Part shown: positions 1 to 6,679 of the stretch, piece by piece
How the letters are laid out: each line of letters begins with the position of its first letter
Position numbering within the stretch: the first letter of the stretch is position 1
Assembly (NCBI GenBank): GCA_025350365.1
Contig: JANXXY010000225.1
Span: forward strand, 1 to 10,530
Direction of reading: 5' to 3'
DNA: 10,530 nt
Source of the DNA: Bacteroidales bacterium
GTDB taxonomy: Bacteria; Bacteroidota; Bacteroidia; Bacteroidales; JAAUTT01
Program-made: the position numbers and the translations under genes
The notes under the pieces: model-generated
Told to the model about the DNA's origin: nothing
The model's input: only the letters and a program-made list of their open reading frames with translations
Databases searched by the model: none

Positions 1-40
1 CGATTTATTATAGTTTTTAACATATTGTAATAATATAGCT

Positions 41-649
41 TTACTCAATTTCGTGGTAACCAGTTATAATGCTTTTAAAATTGGAAGAAGGCTTTGCTCC
101 AATGGTGCAGAAATAAACGTGGATAATCATAAAAATCGATCCCAGAAAACCCGTGATAACATGCACTAAGTCAGTAAGAACTATTCCGGGAATTCCAAAT
201 ACTCTGTTGTATATTACTTGAGGAAACAACATGGCATAGCCGCTGATAAGGATTAGAGGAACAATTATATACATCATTCCTACATAGGTGAATTTTTGCA
301 ATGGGTTGAATTTTTTTTTGGTTGTTAATGGAAAAGGTGCTTTTTCCTGTTTGAAGATACCTACTGTATAAAATCTGAATTGTATCATCACCCTTTTAAA
401 AAAGCCATCGAACTTAATGGTGTAATACTTTAAATTTCCGGTGATAAAATTTGCAATAAAATAAATCAAATAACTCAGCGATAATATAATTCCGCTGATA
501 TTATGGATACTTACAGCATAATCAAACCGAATACTAAATACACTATATTGCATCGATAAGCCTGTAATAATGAGCAATAAAAACATTAATGCATTTGTCA
601 TATGCCATATTCTGAGCCATATAGGATAAAAAAATATTTTTTGTGTCAT
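41..649 (-). CDS. Dihaem membrane cytochrome b (cytochrome b561 / thiosulfate reductase gamma-like)
   Basis: A 202-residue integral membrane protein with about four hydrophobic helices (roughly residues 14-35, 46-70, 122-142 and 157-182). Four histidines in helices, H16 (RIWHMTNA), H49 (SIHNISG), H163 (LVHVITG) and H177 (IIHVYF), fit the two b-haem ligand pairs of the family that includes hydrogenase, formate dehydrogenase and thiosulfate reductase cytochrome b subunits. The C-terminal pattern with H177 followed by a TG(Y)H-like end (ITGYHE, 196-201) is also usual in that family. Its likely role is to exchange electrons between the menaquinone pool and a periplasmic partner. Its ATG overlaps the TGA of the upstream seven-haem cytochrome c (ATGA, 646-649), so the two are co-translated and the cytochrome c is the obvious redox partner. 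The terminal oxidoreductase, if any, is not in the window; further operon genes could lie left of position 1. Confidence 0.87.
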   Translation of the reverse strand: MTQKIFFYPIWLRIWHMTNALMFLLLIITGLSMQYSVFSIRFDYAVSIHNISGIILSLSYLIYFIANFITGNLKYYTIKFDGFFKRVMIQFRFYTVGIFKQEKAPFPLTTKKKFNPLQKFTYVGMMYIIVPLILISGYAMLFPQVIYNRVFGIPGIVLTDLVHVITGFLGSIFMIIHVYFCTIGAKPSSNFKSIITGYHEIE

Positions 650-1617
650 AATTTATTTTTTAGTTTTATTCGTAAAAAAGTGTGTATTGCAATACCAGCC
701 AAAACGATAAGGAGGATAATTATACTTGCGACGTTTAAATAATAATTTCTGTTTGCGCCAATCACATACGATTTATTCAGAATAGCTGCATTAAAATACC
801 CATTTCGGCTGATCTGTTGCTTGAATTGATATTTGTAGAGGGTCTGTTGCAATAATGAATTGGTTGAATGGCACTCCACACATCTTTTTACTGCTTTCGA
901 TTTTGGTTGAATGTTGTGCGACACTAAAATGCTGTCATTAACCCTTGCATGACATTCAATACAGCGTACATTCTGAAAATGTGTTTGTTGATTAGGCAAC
1001 CAATCATGTTTTTCAATAATATTCGGGTTGTTTTTGTCCAGTATCAGGTTGTATTTTTTAGTGTTGGCATGGCAACTCAAACACATGGAGTTGTCATATT
1101 CAATAGTGGTTGCTTTTACCTTATAGGAGTGTGCTTCATGACATGCCCAGCAGGTAAAGTTTTCGCTGTGTTTAGTTGCATGAATGCTTTTTTGAAAATC
1201 AACCTCTATTAAATCAAATTTGTAGGCTGTGGCAACAGAATCACCACTATGGCATTCCACGCAACTTCCTATTTCCTCCAATAACGCTTTTTCTGAATGT
1301 GGGAATTTCTTAAACTCATTAGAGTGGCAGCTTGTGCATTGGAATTTCCGATGGTTTGATTTTTTAAAAACAATAGTATCAATAACGCAATTTATACTCA
1401 TCATTTTTCGGTGTACTCTACCTGTTTCCTTGTTTTTTAAACCATAATACATATTGCCATGACATTGAAGGCAATATGCATTTCCTGTTAAAGAGTCGGA
1501 CTTACTTGCTTGTGTGTTGATTTTCGAAACCCTAGCGGGAGCAAAGGAAAAAATAAATACCATTATTAAAGGGAGGAATACAACAATGGGGATACCCAAA
1601 AGCCGTTTTGTTTGCAT
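646..1617 (-). CDS. Membrane-anchored seven-haem cytochrome c
   Basis: A 323-residue multihaem cytochrome with seven CxxCH haem c sites at residues 49-53, 94-98, 119-123, 156-160, 179-183, 219-223 and 246-250. An N-terminal hydrophobic stretch (about 6-27) looks like a signal peptide or signal anchor, and a second helix near the C-terminus (about 294-314) would tether the protein to the membrane with the haem domain in the periplasm. Many extra histidines between the sites can serve as distal ligands. The spacing recalls NapC/NrfH and doubled-CxxCH type proteins, but no catalytic CxxCK site is visible, so it is more likely an electron-transfer protein than a nitrite reductase. It is the first gene of an operon with the cytochrome b that follows (ATGA overlap). 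The substrate or final acceptor cannot be told from the sequence. Confidence 0.92.
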   Translation of the reverse strand: MQTKRLLGIPIVVFLPLIMVFIFSFAPARVSKINTQASKSDSLTGNAYCLQCHGNMYYGLKNKETGRVHRKMMSINCVIDTIVFKKSNHRKFQCTSCHSNEFKKFPHSEKALLEEIGSCVECHSGDSVATAYKFDLIEVDFQKSIHATKHSENFTCWACHEAHSYKVKATTIEYDNSMCLSCHANTKKYNLILDKNNPNIIEKHDWLPNQQTHFQNVRCIECHARVNDSILVSHNIQPKSKAVKRCVECHSTNSLLQQTLYKYQFKQQISRNGYFNAAILNKSYVIGANRNYYLNVASIIILLIVLAGIAIHTFLRIKLKNKL

Positions 1618-1704
1618 AATCTGGTGGTTAGATATTGTCAGTTTTTAAATTTACACAAAAAACAAATCTGAATAATTTTTTCTCAACTATTTATTTAAAA
1701 ACAA

Positions 1705-1738
1705 AAACCCGGGTTTAGATTACCTAAACTCCGGGTTT
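1705..1738 (-). terminator. Intrinsic terminator of the DEAD-box helicase gene
   Basis: Arms 1705-1712 and 1731-1738 (AAACCCGG / CCGGGTTT) pair perfectly. The stem continues with 1713-1718 / 1724-1729 (GTTTAG / CTAAAC) around one bulged base (T1730), closing on a five-base loop. Read on the minus strand, the hairpin sits 21 bases after the helicase stop codon and runs into TTTTTGTTTTT. It also separates the helicase from the cytochrome operon that begins at 1617. Confidence 0.9.
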
Positions 1739-1758
1739 GCAAATATTAAAATAAAGGA

Positions 1759-3480
1759 TTATTCGTGTCGTCTTCCTCCGCTTTTTTTGTATCCGCCTTT
1801 GTCGGGAGCATCGTGGGTTCTGCGCCTGTCATTGCTGCGCTCTTCCCATTCACGTGCGGCAACTTCAACTATTATCTTTCGACCGTCGATGTTTACTTTG
1901 CGGAACGCCTGAATAATTTCATCGGCAAACTGACTGTCGGCTTCGAATAGCGAAAATTTATTTTGGATGTTGGCTCTTCCAAAACCTATACTTCTGTTTT
2001 GAGTATGCTCATTTACCATTCCCATCAATGATCGCGCATTTAATCCGTCCATATTGCCGAGGTTGATGCGGAATAACTGATAATTCTCATTCCCTCTGCG
2101 AGGGCGTTCGCCTCTTTCACCCCTTTCACCCCTTTCGGAACGTTCGGAGCGTTGATCTTTCACATTCAGATCGGGTGCATTTTTGTAATAATCGAGGAAA
2201 CGGTTAAACTCAGCAGAAACAAATCGCTTAATGAGCTCTTCGCGACTCAGCCATTCCAGTTTCTTATATACCACACTTAGGAATTCTTCGATATCTGAAT
2301 CGTTTACTTCCACTTTTTCCATTTTATCCACCAAGCTAAAAAGCTGTTTTTCACAGATTTCTTTACCTCCGGGAACCGGTTTGTATTCGAACTTTTGTTT
2401 GATCATTCGTTCGATCATCGGTATCTTGTTTCGTTCTTTCGAATGGATAATGGATACGGAAACACCACTTTTCCCCGCCCGGCCTGTTCTGCCGCTTCGG
2501 TGAGTGTATACTTCCATTTCGTCCGGAAGGTTATAATTGATGATATGTGTGAGATCGTCAATATCAATACCACGAGCAGCAACATCAGTAGCAACAAGCA
2601 TCTGGATATTTTTTAGCCGGAAGCGTTGCATTACATAATCGCGCTGTGCTTGGGATAAATCGCCATGCAATGCATCGGCGCTATAGCCGTCTTTCATCAG
2701 TTTTTCTGCAACTTCTTTTGTTTCGTGACGAGTACGGCAGAAAATAATTCCATAAATTTCAGGATAAAAATCCACAACACGTTTTAATGCAAAATAGCGA
2801 TCAGCTGCATGAACAACGTAATATTGGTGTTTCACATTTTCGCTGCCTGCATTTTTTGTTCCAACGGTTATTTCTACCGTATCTTTCATGTAATTCGATG
2901 CAATAGAAGATACCTCTTTAGGCATTGTAGCCGAAAATAGCAGTGTACGACGTGTGGTTGGAACTTCATCGAGTATGGAGTTGAGTTCTTCTTTGAACCC
3001 CATGTTCAGCATTTCATCCGCTTCATCGAGCACTACCGAGTGAATGGTAGATAGTTTTACTTTCCCGCGACGAATCATGTCATTCATACGTCCTGGAGTT
3101 GCCACAATAATATGTGCACCCTGCCTGATTTCCTTAATCTGGGTTTCGATACTTGCACCGCCATAAACAGCCACCACTCTCAGGGCTGGTATGTATTTGG
3201 CATAATTGGATATGTCATCTGCAATTTGCAGACAAAGTTCGCGGGTTGGGCACAATATTAAAACTTGTGTGTTTTTACTTTTTTCGTCCACCAGCGTGAT
3301 TAATGGTAGTCCGAAAGCTGCGGTTTTTCCTGTTCCGGTCTGAGCCAAAGCGATAATATCCTTATTCGATTGCAATATAACGGGGATAACCTGTTCCTGA
3401 ACAGGCATCGGTTTTTCGTATCCAAGTTCGGTTACAGCTTTCACAAGCTCCGGCCTGATACCAATTTCTTCAAATGTCAT
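1759..3480 (-). CDS. deaD: DEAD-box ATP-dependent RNA helicase with DbpA-type RNA-binding tail
   Basis: 573 residues with the full set of DEAD-box motifs: Q motif near residues 2-28, Walker A AQTGTGKT (46-53), PTREL (78-82), TPGR (128-131), DEAD (152-155), SAT (183-185), ARGID (302-306) and HRSGRTGR (327-334). A linker follows, then a charged run of RSE/RGE repeats (about 444-462), a DbpA-like RNA-binding domain (about 467-541) and a basic Arg/Gly/Lys-rich tail. The layout matches the DeaD/CsdA group, which unwinds structured RNA in ribosome assembly, mRNA decay and cold adaptation. The ATG at 3480 begins right at the Q motif and is the natural start. The gene is alone in its transcript: it has a strong terminator downstream and a 377-base gap upstream, which could hold a long 5' leader of the kind often used for cold-shock control (inference). 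Confidence 0.97.
   Translation of the reverse strand: MTFEEIGIRPELVKAVTELGYEKPMPVQEQVIPVILQSNKDIIALAQTGTGKTAAFGLPLITLVDEKSKNTQVLILCPTRELCLQIADDISNYAKYIPALRVVAVYGGASIETQIKEIRQGAHIIVATPGRMNDMIRRGKVKLSTIHSVVLDEADEMLNMGFKEELNSILDEVPTTRRTLLFSATMPKEVSSIASNYMKDTVEITVGTKNAGSENVKHQYYVVHAADRYFALKRVVDFYPEIYGIIFCRTRHETKEVAEKLMKDGYSADALHGDLSQAQRDYVMQRFRLKNIQMLVATDVAARGIDIDDLTHIINYNLPDEMEVYTHRSGRTGRAGKSGVSVSIIHSKERNKIPMIERMIKQKFEYKPVPGGKEICEKQLFSLVDKMEKVEVNDSDIEEFLSVVYKKLEWLSREELIKRFVSAEFNRFLDYYKNAPDLNVKDQRSERSERGERGERGERPRRGNENYQLFRINLGNMDGLNARSLMGMVNEHTQNRSIGFGRANIQNKFSLFEADSQFADEIIQAFRKVNIDGRKIIVEVAAREWEERSNDRRRTHDAPDKGGYKKSGGRRHE
2107..2151 (-). repeat. Five tandem 9-bp units inside the helicase gene
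   Basis: Five consecutive 9-base units (2107-2115, 2116-2124, 2125-2133, 2134-2142 and 2143-2151). The two central units are identical and the others differ by a few bases. On the coding strand they encode RSE/RGE triplets in the linker between the helicase core and the DbpA-like domain. Such in-frame repeats can expand or contract without breaking the reading frame. Confidence 0.8.
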
Positions 3481-3571
3481 AATTATTTTTATTTATCCTT
3501 TACACGTGCTTTCGACCCTGTATTCTGATAGCCAATACTTTTTAACCAACCACGAACTCAAAATCACCACA

Positions 3572-3598
3572 CAAATTTAGCCCGCAAATGTATACAAA
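3572..3598 (-). promoter_or_regulatory. Candidate Bacteroidota promoter for the helicase gene
   Basis: On the minus strand a TAAATTTG (3572-3579) matches the Bacteroidota -7 consensus TAnnTTTG. A TTTG (3595-3598) lies 15 bases upstream as a possible -33 element; the usual spacing is a few bases longer. A second match, TACATTTG (3585-3592), overlaps the spacer. Transcription from here would give a leader of about 85-90 bases before the helicase ATG. Confidence 0.4.
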
Positions 3599-3627
3599 TG
3601 TTTTTAATAATCATAAATTGCAATAAA

Positions 3628-3678
3628 TGAAATAAATTGAAGTAGGTAGAAATAAAATTGAAATAAATTGAAGTAGGT
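3628..3678. repeat. Direct repeat of a 20-base unit, 31-base period
   Basis: The 20-base unit TGAAATAAATTGAAGTAGGT occurs exactly at 3628-3647 and again at 3659-3678, separated by 11 bases. The flanking sequence continues as degenerate GAAATAAA-like repeats to about 3725. It lies upstream of the candidate helicase promoter. Confidence 0.85.
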
Positions 3679-3857
3679 TGAGATAAAAAAGAAATATAAT
3701 GAAACAAAAGGAAATAAAAAGAAATATATATAACTGGTAATGAGTGCAAATTCAAAAACTGAAATTGATCGTAACTAGTAATTAGCCAATTATTTTCAAA
3801 TTATCTCATTTTCAATTTTTCAAATTTAACGAAGTGTTGAATATTATGTATTGCCAA

Positions 3858-4727
3858 TTAAGCCATCATGCTTGCTTCAGGAATCCGTTTTAGAAGGTCT
3901 GCTAGCTGGTCATGATTTTCAATGCCAATAGTAAAACAATCCAGATATTCCTGTGAAAGAGCATATTTCAGACACTCGTCTTTCCTGTTTACGAGTTGGC
4001 CTGCCCCGAGAATTTTCATTCCCATGACTCCTTTTCCTGATTTTTTCATGTTTTTTAGCACGGTAGTAACCGACATTACATCCGAATCCATAATTACACC
4101 TGCCGGGTTTATTCGAGCCAGATCAACCTGAACCCATTCGCTGGCTTCGGCTGTTTTAAGTGCAGCAAATGTGTGGCATGAAACCCCGTGAGCTTTAATT
4201 ATTCCATCCTGTCGCGCTTTCATAAGGTACTCCATGGCGCCTTTCTTTTTTTCCGGCCACTCCTTGTCCTCCATACAATGCAGTAAAATAACATCAATAT
4301 GCTCTGTTCCTAGTTCCTTGCGAAACCGATCCAGATCGGCCTGCATTTCTTTTTCAGTCGAAGCATGTGTTTTTGTGAGAATCACCACTTTTTCGCGCGA
4401 TACCCGCGTTAGTCCTTCTTTGATATGTGGATGACTGCCATATTGATCAGCTGTATCCCAAAAGAATACACCTTTTTCATAAGCGGACTGAAGTAAATCA
4501 CCCATGCCTTTTATTCCTAATTTGCGTGTCTGGTTTGAAGCATTGTTATAGCCATTTGTGCCTGTACCAATAGCCATGCGGGATACCGTTATTCCGGTGT
4601 TACCTAGCATTACTCTGTCTGTGGCATATTTTTTTACCGGGGTTGTTCTACCATCCAGAGCTAATGGTTTTAATGTAAACACTGCTGCTGTCAGGAGAGA
4701 TGATTTGATAAAATCACGACGTTCCAT
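3858..4727 (-). CDS. Aldo/keto reductase with a twin-arginine-like signal
   Basis: A 289-residue protein when read from the ATG at 4727; an in-frame ATG at 4790 would add 21 residues. The shorter start is preferred because it puts ERRDFIKSSLLTAAVF at the N-terminus. This is a twin-arginine (RRxFIK) signal followed by a short hydrophobic stretch, common in secreted Bacteroidota oxidoreductases. The rest is an aldo/keto reductase TIM barrel. The family tetrad is present: D91 and Y96 (DTADQYG), K119 (VILTKTH) and H150 (VILLHCME). The family reduces aldehydes or ketones with NAD(P)H; the substrate is unknown. A Tat signal would imply export of a folded, cofactor-loaded enzyme, although some proteins of this type may keep the motif without export. 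There is no C-terminal 4Fe-4S cluster motif of the kind seen in some relatives. The gene stands 141 bases from the nucleoid-protein gene upstream. Confidence 0.93.
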   Translation of the reverse strand: MERRDFIKSSLLTAAVFTLKPLALDGRTTPVKKYATDRVMLGNTGITVSRMAIGTGTNGYNNASNQTRKLGIKGMGDLLQSAYEKGVFFWDTADQYGSHPHIKEGLTRVSREKVVILTKTHASTEKEMQADLDRFRKELGTEHIDVILLHCMEDKEWPEKKKGAMEYLMKARQDGIIKAHGVSCHTFAALKTAEASEWVQVDLARINPAGVIMDSDVMSVTTVLKNMKKSGKGVMGMKILGAGQLVNRKDECLKYALSQEYLDCFTIGIENHDQLADLLKRIPEASMMA

Positions 4728-4852
4728 ATTCAGAAATATTTGAATTTTAGCTTGACATGTTAAAGACAATTTCAGATTGAAAAAGTTCAAAGAAACAAAA
4801 ACGCAAAAAATTTTGAGATAATCTTTAAGATCCCGGTTTGAAAGATAAAGAG

Positions 4853-4864
4853 GTCGTTTACGAC
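4853..4864 (-). terminator. Weak hairpin just after the nucleoid-protein gene
   Basis: GTCGT-TT-ACGAC forms a short perfect palindrome four bases beyond the stop codon of the gene that ends at 4869. On the minus strand it is followed by a pyrimidine-rich stretch rather than a real T-run, so it is at best a weak terminator or an mRNA 3'-end structure. Confidence 0.25.
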
Positions 4865-4868
4865 TATT

Positions 4869-5915
4869 CTAATCCTCTTGTTTAAAAAACAGTTGGTAAT
4901 AATGCATTCCGGTTTTTTCGTCGAAGCCCTTTACAATGTACTCGCTGTTGCCATGCACATAGATATGGAAATTTTTATCGAGTTTAATAACACTTTTAAA
5001 CACTTTGCTTTGCTTTTTTACTGCAGCTTCTGAAATTACGAATTCGTCGTTTATTTCAACATCATTCTCAGCCTGATATTGATTTTTATATACTTTGAAC
5101 GATTCCAACACCTCTGGTTGTTTAATTACCTGGGTGGCAAATTCATTGAACTCAAACTCGTCATTTTTCTTAAAATAGGTTGCCGATTTATTTAAAAAAT
5201 CTGCCTGATCAGCTTTCGATACGTCAAACTCTTTAGGAACTTGCTCAAGTACAAAGGTCTTGCACATATCGAGATAGCTCTTGGTTTGATGATATTCGTC
5301 CTTACGGGGTTTGATACTCAGAAAATTATCCCGCCAGTATTGAGCTTCTGCACTTTTATTGATGGTATCGACAATCGACAATAGAAATCCTTTTTCGCGT
5401 TCGAAATTAAAAATCATACAACCCTTGTCAAGCTTATTCACATTGATGCCGGCATCGTAAGTGATCTCAAAACCATCTCCATTGCCTGATACTTTCAGAA
5501 ACGTGTCTTTCGATTCGCTTTTGAACAATCCCAGTGCATCAACCACTTCTCCCTCAATAACACAATTGTTGAAATACACCACATAGAACTCGCCAATTTT
5601 TATTTTTGGATGCACCGACTGTTCGTAAAGGTGGGTTGCCAGATTTACCGATTGATCGAGGAAACTTCCCGGATCGTCGAATATGGTGGTTGCCATTGCA
5701 TAAACGTTGTTCAGGTTAATATCAGACTCGTGTGTTAGATGATAATACTCGCCAGCCTTGAAAGGTGTTAGAAGATAATTCATCAGCAATTCACGGGTTC
5801 GTTCATCATCGAGAACGAGAGGGTGCTTAGAAAACATAACACCTTCCTCATCAGTTTTGGATCCGATATGGTGTACGACCAGTTTGTCGATAGTAATTTC
5901 GTTGATGTTTAGCAT
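4869..5915 (-). CDS. Nucleoid-associated protein, NA37 / YejK (NdpA) family
   Basis: A 348-residue soluble protein that reads as a full-length member of the 37-kDa nucleoid-associated protein family (YejK/NdpA). The recognisable pattern is an N-terminal IDKLVVHHIG segment, a central beta-rich region (about 110-190, including EFYVVYFNN and GCMIFNFEREKGFLLSIVD), the YWRDNFLSIKPRKDEYHQT segment (about 198-216), and a C-terminal segment ending in a YYQLFF motif. The family binds DNA in the nucleoid and its role is poorly known; relatives also occur beside phage and defence genes. No membrane segment is seen. It is transcribed alone or ahead of the aldo/keto reductase. A -7-like box (5952-5959) lies about 37 bases upstream of its ATG. 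Confidence 0.9.
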   Translation of the reverse strand: MLNINEITIDKLVVHHIGSKTDEEGVMFSKHPLVLDDERTRELLMNYLLTPFKAGEYYHLTHESDINLNNVYAMATTIFDDPGSFLDQSVNLATHLYEQSVHPKIKIGEFYVVYFNNCVIEGEVVDALGLFKSESKDTFLKVSGNGDGFEITYDAGINVNKLDKGCMIFNFEREKGFLLSIVDTINKSAEAQYWRDNFLSIKPRKDEYHQTKSYLDMCKTFVLEQVPKEFDVSKADQADFLNKSATYFKKNDEFEFNEFATQVIKQPEVLESFKVYKNQYQAENDVEINDEFVISEAAVKKQSKVFKSVIKLDKNFHIYVHGNSEYIVKGFDEKTGMHYYQLFFKQED

Positions 5916-5951
5916 GATTGATGGTTGAATTTACGGGGGCGAAGGTAACCA

Positions 5952-5959
5952 CAAAACTA
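5952..5959 (-). promoter_or_regulatory. Candidate -7 box for the nucleoid-protein gene
   Basis: TAGTTTTG on the minus strand matches TAnnTTTG and would start transcription roughly 30 bases before the ATG at 5915. No TTTG -33 element stands at the expected distance, so the call is tentative. Confidence 0.3.
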
Positions 5960-6072
5960 TGCATTCGCAATGGTGAGGTTAAAATGAGGAAGTAGCAAAA
6001 GGATTGTGGGTTATTAATGATATCACTTTTCAGGTTTGTGTGTAGTGAAAAAACTGCCTGCTGTCTGGCGTT

Positions 6073-6114
6073 ACGGGTACGAAGCCCGTTTGATAAATTA
6101 AACCTTTGGGTTAA
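6073..6114. repeat. Two adjacent small hairpins, REP-like
   Basis: ACGGG (6073-6077) pairs with CCCGT (6085-6089) across a seven-base loop. Directly after it TTAAACC (6098-6104) pairs with GGGTTAA (6108-6114) with one mismatch. The patch is more GC-rich than its surroundings. It could be a REP-type palindrome or the remnant of an insertion-sequence end; only one copy is in the window. Confidence 0.35.
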
Positions 6115-6302
6115 CAAGGGGAGGTCGTCAACATAATGGCCAATGATTGCAAAAAACAAACCAATAAACAATATTTGTTCTAATGCAGAAAGGAAAAGAT
6201 CGTGCAAAATAATGTCTAATATATTTTTATTTTGTTAGAAAAAAGTAAATTTGACATCAGATAACTACAAAAAGGATAAAACAATAACAAACTATAGCTA
6301 CA

Positions 6303-6470
6303 ATGAAAACCAATAACCAAAAATATAGATTTTTTTATTTTTCAGTTATTCCGGCACTTTCAAGGGTATAACCGCAGGTCGATACAATAGTAGAATATAC
6401 CATAGTAGTTTATACGAACGATAGTTTGTCGTATGATTTGAAAATAAAAATGAAAACCGACATCTTGGTA
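6303..6470 (+). pseudogene. Candidate relic of a secreted-protein gene cut off by palindrome A1
   Basis: An ATG at 6303 opens a 22-codon frame with a basic, aromatic start (MKTNNQKYRFFYFSVIP) that looks like the beginning of a signal peptide, ending at TAA 6369-6371. The same frame then stays open past the stop, reading VDTIVEYTIVVYTNDSLSYD and on to the edge of A1. A nonsense mutation plus 3' loss at the palindrome would explain this. It may equally be chance, since the pieces are short and no family is recognised. Confidence 0.3.
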
Positions 6471-6555
6471 AGTTCACCGCACATTACAGCACATTTGCAA
6501 ACCCGCACATGCCAACGCTCAAACCGAAGGTTTGCAAAAGAGCTGTAATCTTTCC
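6471..6555. repeat. Palindromic element A1 (left boundary of accessory genes)
   Basis: Long imperfect inverted repeat: arm 6482-6503 (ATTACAGC, ACATTTGCAAACC) pairs with 6529-6550 (GGTTTGCAAAAGA, GCTGTAAT), with unpaired positions only at the ends and at a central ACA/AGA step. The loop is 25 bases. The same element recurs as A2 at 9628-9713. Shared blocks are CACCGCACA, AGCACATTTGCAA, CGCACA, GCCAAC, AAACC and TTGCAAAAGAGCT. The positions that differ between copies change in both arms together. Confidence 0.85.
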
Positions 6556-6611
6556 ATCGCACCGGTGGTAGATTGTTGCTTTAGTACTTAAATTTTAGAA
6601 AGATAAATAAA

Positions 6612-6677
6612 ATGACTTTTTCTAATTTTGATACCAGAATTAAAAATAAAATTTCGAATATTGGATATAATTTCTAG
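6612..6677 (+). CDS. Possible 21-residue leader peptide before the accessory operon
   Basis: ATG at 6612 opens a 21-codon frame (starts MTFSNFDTRI) that ends in TAG two bases before the ATG at 6680. It could be a translated leader that delivers ribosomes to the next gene, or the true N-terminus of that gene lost through a frameshift. No homology is recognised and no clear ribosome binding site is seen. Confidence 0.25.
   Translation: MTFSNFDTRIKNKISNIGYNF
6623..6630 (+). promoter_or_regulatory. Candidate -7 box for the accessory operon
   Basis: TAATTTTG matches TAnnTTTG and would place a start about 40-45 bases before the ATG at 6680, between A1 and the first gene. No TTTG element stands at the normal -33 distance. 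If it is used, the mini-ORF at 6612 would not be translated from this transcript. Confidence 0.25.
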
Positions 6678-6679
6678 CT

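Larger units (their letters stand above)
3481..3857. other. Intergenic region upstream of the helicase, very A/T-rich, with no gene
   Basis: This 377-base gap has strongly biased composition (purine-rich on the plus strand from about 3620 to 3725). It holds a 20-base direct repeat and a possible promoter, annotated separately. The one open frame in it (minus strand, 3564-3755) is a Phe/Tyr/Ile-rich product of the biased composition and is not a believable protein. No convincing terminator for the aldo/keto reductase gene was found. Confidence 0.7.
5916..6679. other. 764-base gap between conserved chromosome and accessory genes
   Basis: Transcription diverges here: minus strand to the left, plus strand to the right. 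It holds a possible promoter for the nucleoid-protein gene, a double hairpin (6073-6114), a degraded reading frame (6303-6470), palindrome A1 (6471-6555) and a 21-codon mini-ORF (6612-6677), all listed separately. A minus-strand frame at 5851-6207 overlaps the nucleoid-protein start, resembles nothing and is not annotated. This is the likely boundary of the acquired segment. Confidence 0.7.

Noticed and set aside
3564..3755. Minus-strand 63-codon open frame upstream of the helicase
   Set aside because: Its Phe/Tyr/Ile-rich translation simply mirrors the purine-biased repeats of the intergenic DNA.
4728..4790. Upstream ATG at 4790 as the start of the aldo/keto reductase
   Set aside because: It would place 21 unrelated residues ahead of a well-formed twin-arginine-like signal that starts at the 4727 ATG.
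5851..6207. Minus-strand 118-codon open frame overlapping the start of the nucleoid-protein gene
   Set aside because: It overlaps the well-supported gene by 65 bases in another frame, has no recognisable domain and runs through the hairpin patch; most likely chance.
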